From DATBDN01 sp963715995 (lineage in GTDB: Bacteria > Actinomycetota > Thermoleophilia > Solirubrobacterales > Thermoleophilaceae): a stretch of 64,000 nt of DNA. Location of the stretch: assembly GCA_963715995.1 (NCBI GenBank), contig OY970283.1, positions 2,232,001 through 2,296,000 on the forward strand, given 5' to 3'. This document shows positions 59,683 to 64,000 of the stretch, piece after piece; within the stretch, counting starts at the first letter, position 1, and every line of letters starts with the position of its first letter. Below the pieces are notes generated by a model that was given only the letters and a program-made list of their open reading frames with translations, had not been told where the DNA came from and did no database searches. The translations under genes were made by a program, and so were the position numbers.

Positions 59683-61758
59683 TCAGGCTTTCACCGGCTC
59701 TTCCTGCGTGTTTGCAGCGGAAACGACCTGGCCCGCCAGATGGCCGGGCACCTCGTCGTAGCGCGCCAGCTCCATCGTGTAGTCGGCACGCCCGCCGGTG
59801 ATCGCGCGCAGGTCGGGGGCGTAGCTCAGCATCTCCGCCATCGGCACCTCCGCCTTGACCTCGGTCACGTGGCCCTTCGGCTCCATGCCGAGCGGGCGCC
59901 CGCGGCGCGAGTTCAGGTCGCCGATGACGTCGCCCACGGCGTCGTCCGGCACGTTCAGGGTGACGAGCATGATCGGCTCGAGCAGCACCGGGCCGGCCTG
60001 CTGCATCGCGTCCTTGAACGCCATCGAGCCGGCGATCTTGAACGCGTGCTCGGAGGAGTCGACCGGGTGGAACTTGCCGTCGAAGAGCTTCACGCGGACG
60101 CCCCTGACCGGGTAGCCGGCGATCACTCCGCTCGTCATCGACTCCTGCACGCCCTTCTCCACCGCGGGGATGAAGCCGCCCGGGATGACGCCGCCCTTGA
60201 TCGCGTTGACGAACTCGAAGCCCTCGCCGCCCTCGATCGGCTGGATCTCGATGTGGCAGTCGGCGAACTGGCCGCGGCCGCCGGTCTGCTTCTTGTGGCG
60301 GGCATGCGCCTTTGCGCCCTTGCGGATCGTCTCCAGGTACGGCACCCGCGGCGGCTTGAGCTCGACCTCGACGTTGAAGCGCTCCTTCAGGCGGCCGATC
60401 ACGACCTCGACGTGGATCTGCGTCAGGCCGGCCACGATCTGCTCGCCGGTGGCCTCGTCGCGATGCAGGTCGATCGTCGGGTCCTCCTCCTGGAGCTGGC
60501 GCAGCCCCTGGGCGATCTTGTCCTCGTCGCCCTTCGCCTTCGCCTCGATCGCGAACGCCATCACGGGCGCCGGTGTGGACAGCGTGGGGATGTCAACCTG
60601 AGCGTCCTCGGAGCCGAGCACGTCGCCCGTGTGCGTGTCCTTGAGCTTGGCCACGGCGCCGATGTCGCCCGGGCCGAAGTCGTTCGCCTGCTGCGTGTCC
60701 TTCCCGTGCGGTACCAGCAGCGTGCCGATGCGCTCCTTCTGATGCGTGCGGCAGTTGACAAGCTGGTTGTCAGTCGACACGACCCCCTGGAAGACACGGA
60801 AGTAGTTGATGCGCCCCGCGAACGGGTCCGCGAGCGTCTTGAAGACGTAGGCGACCGTCTGCCCGTCCTCCGAGGGATCGAGGTGCTTGTCGCCCGCGTC
60901 CAGCGAGCCCGTCTGCGCGGGCGATGGCAGGTCCTCGACGATCGCGTCCAGTAGCCGGTTGGTGGCCAGGTTCTTGGTCGCGATGCCGCAGGTGACCGGG
61001 AACAGGTGCCCCTCCTCCACCCCGTGCTCCAGCGCCTGCACGATCTCGTCGTGCGCGATCTCCTCGCCCTCGAGGTAGCGCTCCATCAGCGCGTCCGAGT
61101 TCTCGGCGACCTCGTCCATGAGCTTCTCGCGGTACTCCTCGGCCTGCGTTCGCACGTCGTCGGGGATCGGAATTTCGCTGCACCCGTCACGGCCGGCGTC
61201 GGCGTACTCGTAGGCCTTCATGTCGACCAGGTCGATGACGCCGCGGACGTCGTGCTCTGACCCGATCGGAATCTCGGTGGCGACCACGTGCGAGCCGAAC
61301 GTTTCCTGAAGCTGGTCGAGCGTGCGGAAGAAGTCGGCGCGCTCGCGGTCGAGCATGTTCACGAACACGAGCCGGCTGAGGCCGAGCTCGGAGGCGCGCT
61401 CCCAGAGGCGCTCGGTGAACACCTCGACGCCCATGACGGCGTTCACCACGAAGACCGCCGACTCGACCGCGCGCAGCGCGCCGAATGCATCGGCCACGAA
61501 GCTCGGCTCACCGGGCGTGTCGAGCACGTTGACCTTCTTGTCCTGCCACTCGAGCGACGCCAGGCTCGAGGAGATCGACATCTGGCGCGCCTTCTCGTCG
61601 GCGGCCGAGTCGGAGACGGTGCCGCCGTCGACCACGGACCCCAGGCGGTTGATGGCACCGGCCTGGAACAGCAGCGCCTCGTGAAGCGAGGTCTTGCCGC
61701 TCCCGCGGTGCCCGACTAGGGCGACGTTGCGGATCTGGTCAGGCGAACGACGGGCCAT
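59683..61758 (-). CDS. EF-G2-like (FusA2) translational GTPase (691 aa)
   Basis: G1 GHRGSGKTS (16-24), G3 DTPG, G4 diverged to NMLD instead of NKxD, followed by domains II-V (HVEVVIGRLKERFNVEVELKPPRVPYLETIRKGAK; GYPVRGVRVKLFDGKFHPVDSSEHAF; RRGRPLGMEPKGHVTEVKAEVPMAEMLSYAPDLRAITGGRADYTMELARYDEVP). Matches the EF-G2 paralogue type of actinobacteria and Thermus, which binds ribosomes but is not the main translocase. ATG start. Confidence 0.93.
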   Translation of the reverse strand: MARRSPDQIRNVALVGHRGSGKTSLHEALLFQAGAINRLGSVVDGGTVSDSAADEKARQMSISSSLASLEWQDKKVNVLDTPGEPSFVADAFGALRAVESAVFVVNAVMGVEVFTERLWERASELGLSRLVFVNMLDRERADFFRTLDQLQETFGSHVVATEIPIGSEHDVRGVIDLVDMKAYEYADAGRDGCSEIPIPDDVRTQAEEYREKLMDEVAENSDALMERYLEGEEIAHDEIVQALEHGVEEGHLFPVTCGIATKNLATNRLLDAIVEDLPSPAQTGSLDAGDKHLDPSEDGQTVAYVFKTLADPFAGRINYFRVFQGVVSTDNQLVNCRTHQKERIGTLLVPHGKDTQQANDFGPGDIGAVAKLKDTHTGDVLGSEDAQVDIPTLSTPAPVMAFAIEAKAKGDEDKIAQGLRQLQEEDPTIDLHRDEATGEQIVAGLTQIHVEVVIGRLKERFNVEVELKPPRVPYLETIRKGAKAHARHKKQTGGRGQFADCHIEIQPIEGGEGFEFVNAIKGGVIPGGFIPAVEKGVQESMTSGVIAGYPVRGVRVKLFDGKFHPVDSSEHAFKIAGSMAFKDAMQQAGPVLLEPIMLVTLNVPDDAVGDVIGDLNSRRGRPLGMEPKGHVTEVKAEVPMAEMLSYAPDLRAITGGRADYTMELARYDEVPGHLAGQVVSAANTQEEPVKA

Positions 61759-61870
61759 ATGTCTCCTCTCCTAGGGCGAAGGGGTGAGACTAACCAACGG
61801 GTCGAGCGCTGGACGGCGGAGGTCGCCAGGCGTTAGCGTGACCGAACTCAACCGGAATCGGAGGCCAGGG

Positions 61871-62596
61871 ATGGCATCTCGCATCAAGGCACGGCTCAGC
61901 TACGCGAATGTCATGGCCACCACGGCTGTGTTCCTCGCACTCGGCGGCGGCGCGTACGCCGCAGTGAAGCTCCCGAAGAACAGCGTGGGAAGCACGCAGC
62001 TCAAGAACGGCTCGGTGACCAAGCCCAAGCTGGCGAAGAGCCTGGCCAAGGCGATCAAGGGCGCGACCGGCGCGAAGGGCGCAACGGGAGCGAACGGGGC
62101 CGCAGGCCCGAAGGGCGACACCGGCGCCGCGGGCACACCGGGTTCGCCTGGAGGCAAGGGCGATCAGGGGAATACGGGAGATACGGGACCCAGCGATCTG
62201 TTCGAGAAGTCAGACACCGGGAACGTCGGCCTGGACAACGACGGGACCGTTGCGACGGTGCTCAGCATGACCGTGCCCGCCGGAAAGTACGAGCTGACAG
62301 CCGAGATGACCGCCGTCAACAACGACGCCGGCACTGAGCCTTCGGATGTGTTGTGCACCCTCGCCGATTCCGGCGCAACGATCGGCGACTCCGAGCACGC
62401 GTACATGACGGCGCGCGGGAACACGGACGGCTGGTACCACGTGGCTTCGCTCGTGCTGTCGACACCTGCAACGCTCACATCGGCAACGGCGATGACGCTC
62501 AAGTGCTCGACGCCGACCACCGGCATGCAGGGGCTCACGTGGGTCGAGGACATCCACTTCTACGCACTGCGAGTTGGGAGTCTCACCACGCTCTGA
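61871..62596 (+). CDS. Secreted collagen-like protein (241 aa)
   Basis: N-terminus YANVMATTAVFLALGGGAYA is a membrane or signal segment seen in many such proteins of this lineage (recalled, not checked). Then NSVGSTQLKNGSVTKPKLAKSL, a short Gly-X-Y collagen-like stretch (~75-120: GATGAKGATGANGAAGPKGDTG...), and a ~120-residue beta-sandwich C-terminal domain with two Cys. Likely a trimeric surface protein. ATG 61871 chosen over an earlier in-frame GTG for the signal. Confidence 0.85.
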   Translation: MASRIKARLSYANVMATTAVFLALGGGAYAAVKLPKNSVGSTQLKNGSVTKPKLAKSLAKAIKGATGAKGATGANGAAGPKGDTGAAGTPGSPGGKGDQGNTGDTGPSDLFEKSDTGNVGLDNDGTVATVLSMTVPAGKYELTAEMTAVNNDAGTEPSDVLCTLADSGATIGDSEHAYMTARGNTDGWYHVASLVLSTPATLTSATAMTLKCSTPTTGMQGLTWVEDIHFYALRVGSLTTL

Positions 62597-62631
62597 CACA
62601 GCAACGAGGCCAGGTCGAGCGGGCCCCCCGA

Positions 62632-64000
62632 TCAGACGACCTTGAAGGTCCTCACGTTCTGGCGCGACACGTGCTCGACGTGCTTCTTCGCGTCGAGCGC
62701 ACGGACCCAGACCTTGTAGTAGCCGCGGGGCAGTCCCGGGACCTTGAGCTTCCACTTCGTGGTGCCGCGCGCGTTCAGCCACAGGTGACGGGCGCAGCTC
62801 GTCGTGTGGCCAAAGCGATGCCGCTTCCCGAGGAACTCACACTTGGTGCGCTTGGCGACGCGCTTCGCGACCGCCACCTGAACGCGCGTGACGCGGCCGT
62901 CGCAGCCGCGATCCGTTGCGGTCCCGAAAATGCTGTTCAGGCGCCCGCGATGGAAGCGCGGCTCGTGCCGGGCGTAGCGCGAGTACGGCGCACGGGTGTC
63001 CCTACACGAGGCGCCGCCGACCGGCACGACGCTGGCGCCCGGTTGCCCGAGCACGGCTCCGCGGCTGCCGGAGCAGTCACCGGTGCCCGTGCCGGTGTAG
63101 AGCGGCGGCCCGCTGTTCTGGCGGATGAAGAGCGGACGCGACGTGGGCAGCTCGTTGCCGGTGACGGGGTCCTTCATCATCGTGTCGGCGGTCGCGATTA
63201 TCAGGCAGCCGCGCTGGTCGATGCCGTTCGTGAAGTAGTCGCCCAGCCGGCGGTCCTGACCCGTCGCGACACAGGTCGTGCCGCCCTGGCAGATGCCACC
63301 GGTGCTGATGGGCCGGCCCGCGGCGTCGACGATGGTCTCCGGAGCGTCGGGGTTCGTCGCGTCGAAGATCTGGGCGTCCATGAGCGAATACGTCGGCTGC
63401 GGGTTGTCGCTGCCGGCGCAATCCGGGTCGGTCACCTTGTTGGTCTGGTACCACGAGACGGCAACGCGACCGGCGTCGCCGGCGATCATCCATGGCCACA
63501 GCACGCGCGCATTCGACGGCGCCGCGATCGTGCGCAGCGACCAGGTGCTGCCGTGGTCCTTCGAGATGGCCATCTCGATCTTGTTCGGCAACGGCGTCGC
63601 TGCACCGCTGCAGCCGCCCGTTCCGTTCGGATCGCGGTCGTCGGTGTCCCACGTGAGGTAGATGTTGTCGGCGGCGTCGATGCCGATCGAAGGGAAGTGC
63701 CCGAAGAGCGTGGTGTTCGCGATCATGTGCGGCGTGAACGCCTTGTCGCCGCGATTCCAGGTGGCGAGGCCGATGGCGTCGACCTTGCTGTTGCCGTCGA
63801 AGTAGAGCTCGGGCTCGAGCAGCTGCTCGGTGTTGTGGTCGTAGAAGAGCTTCCCGTAGCCGTTGCGGGACGCGGCGTTGTCGGGTATCTCGGTGGTCTC
63901 GCACGAGTCGCCCCCATCGCCGGAACGGACGATGAGGTGCCCGTTCGTCTCGCTGTCGGTGGCCATGAAGGCCTCGTCCTTCTTGGCGCCGGCGAGCCAT
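62632..64000 (-). CDS. BNR/sialidase-like beta-propeller protein (partial, 5' end outside window)
   Basis: Open through the right edge (in-frame ...LAGAKKDEAF precedes the ATG at 63966), so the start is beyond 64000. Propeller motifs include the Asp-box-like SKDHGSTWSLRTIA and PSIGIDAADNIYLTWDTDD. The C-terminal ~130 residues form a basic domain (AVAKRVAKRTKCEFLGKRHRFG, SCARHLWLNARGTTKWKLKVPGLPRGYYKVWVRALDAKKHVE). Probably a secreted glycan-binding or sialidase-type protein; catalytic residues cannot be confirmed in the part seen. Confidence 0.8.
   Translation of the reverse strand, partial: WLAGAKKDEAFMATDSETNGHLIVRSGDGGDSCETTEIPDNAASRNGYGKLFYDHNTEQLLEPELYFDGNSKVDAIGLATWNRGDKAFTPHMIANTTLFGHFPSIGIDAADNIYLTWDTDDRDPNGTGGCSGAATPLPNKIEMAISKDHGSTWSLRTIAAPSNARVLWPWMIAGDAGRVAVSWYQTNKVTDPDCAGSDNPQPTYSLMDAQIFDATNPDAPETIVDAAGRPISTGGICQGGTTCVATGQDRRLGDYFTNGIDQRGCLIIATADTMMKDPVTGNELPTSRPLFIRQNSGPPLYTGTGTGDCSGSRGAVLGQPGASVVPVGGASCRDTRAPYSRYARHEPRFHRGRLNSIFGTATDRGCDGRVTRVQVAVAKRVAKRTKCEFLGKRHRFGHTTSCARHLWLNARGTTKWKLKVPGLPRGYYKVWVRALDAKKHVEHVSRQNVRTFKVV

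Noticed and set aside
58951..60954. + strand frame opposite the EF-G2-like gene
   Set aside because: Antisense shadow; the reverse strand encodes every GTPase motif in order.
1..64000. tRNA, rRNA, riboswitch, integrase or phage genes
   Set aside because: Scanned by eye for cloverleaf ends, T-loop GGTTCGA contexts and hallmark proteins; nothing supportable was found, though small RNAs could be missed without a covariance search.

Overview
The window is very GC-rich and densely packed, with many GTG starts and 1-4 nt start/stop overlaps. It carries secreted proteins of a style common in deep-branching Actinobacteria: beta-helix, LVIVD, NHL, collagen-like and glycine-rich proteins with basic tails. 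My inference is a chromosomal fragment of a Thermoleophilia/Solirubrobacterales-like actinomycete. No rRNA, tRNA, CRISPR array, integrase or transposase was recognised.

Layout. 1-1.7 kb: a partial Rieske-ThDP fusion enzyme diverges from a conserved hypothetical gene. 1.7-14.5 kb: two coupled giant beta-helix surface proteins diverge from a sulfotransferase-DUF4915 protein followed by APS kinase (a PAPS-making and PAPS-using pair) and a small charged protein. 14.5-20 kb: a winged-helix regulator, a cold-shock protein with a DEAD-box helicase, a Crp-family regulator, an anti-sigma-like ATPase, two convergent MpsC-family genes (one frameshifted) and a PEBP-family protein. 20-31.7 kb: a P450, a secreted hydrolase, a GT2-GtrA protein with a secreted NlpC/P60-like protein, a five-gene coupled operon (Thr-rich membrane protein, ApbE, ferric-reductase-like membrane protein, response regulator, histidine kinase) and a GT39 membrane glycosyltransferase. 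32-41 kb: two VOC proteins, a carboxyltransferase, a frameshifted LVIVD protein, an SRPBCC protein, a glycine-rich PKD protein, a Baeyer-Villiger-type monooxygenase and a 1-Cys peroxiredoxin. 41-48.8 kb: a hydrolase/COG1233/DUF3556 operon, a UBP zinc finger and a cupin-MFS-ABC export operon. 48.8-64 kb: a SigG-like sigma factor with a SnoaL-like tail, a 3.9 kb insert between 477 bp direct repeats, ABC-F, a secreted phosphodiesterase-fold protein, an AbrB transporter, RNase HI, an EF-G2-like GTPase, a collagen-like protein and a partial BNR/sialidase-like protein.

Most unusual items. (1) A 286 bp structured repeat occurs twice in inverted orientation (19864-20149 and 31706-31991), both times between convergent genes. 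The copies differ at 19 positions but the long hairpin stems are untouched, and two short helices show compensatory changes; next to each lies a 17-bp GC-rich tandem repeat. This is the best candidate for an undescribed element. (2) A ~3.9 kb segment with truncated genes at both ends sits between two 477 bp copies (12 mismatches) of the sigma-factor/ABC-F 3' ends, like a single-crossover integration. (3) Four genes carry single-base frameshifts, two of them the identical change (CTCGAA to CTTCGAA). (4) The giant beta-helix/sulfation neighbourhood and the ApbE operon lacking a visible flavin acceptor are the most testable functional hypotheses.
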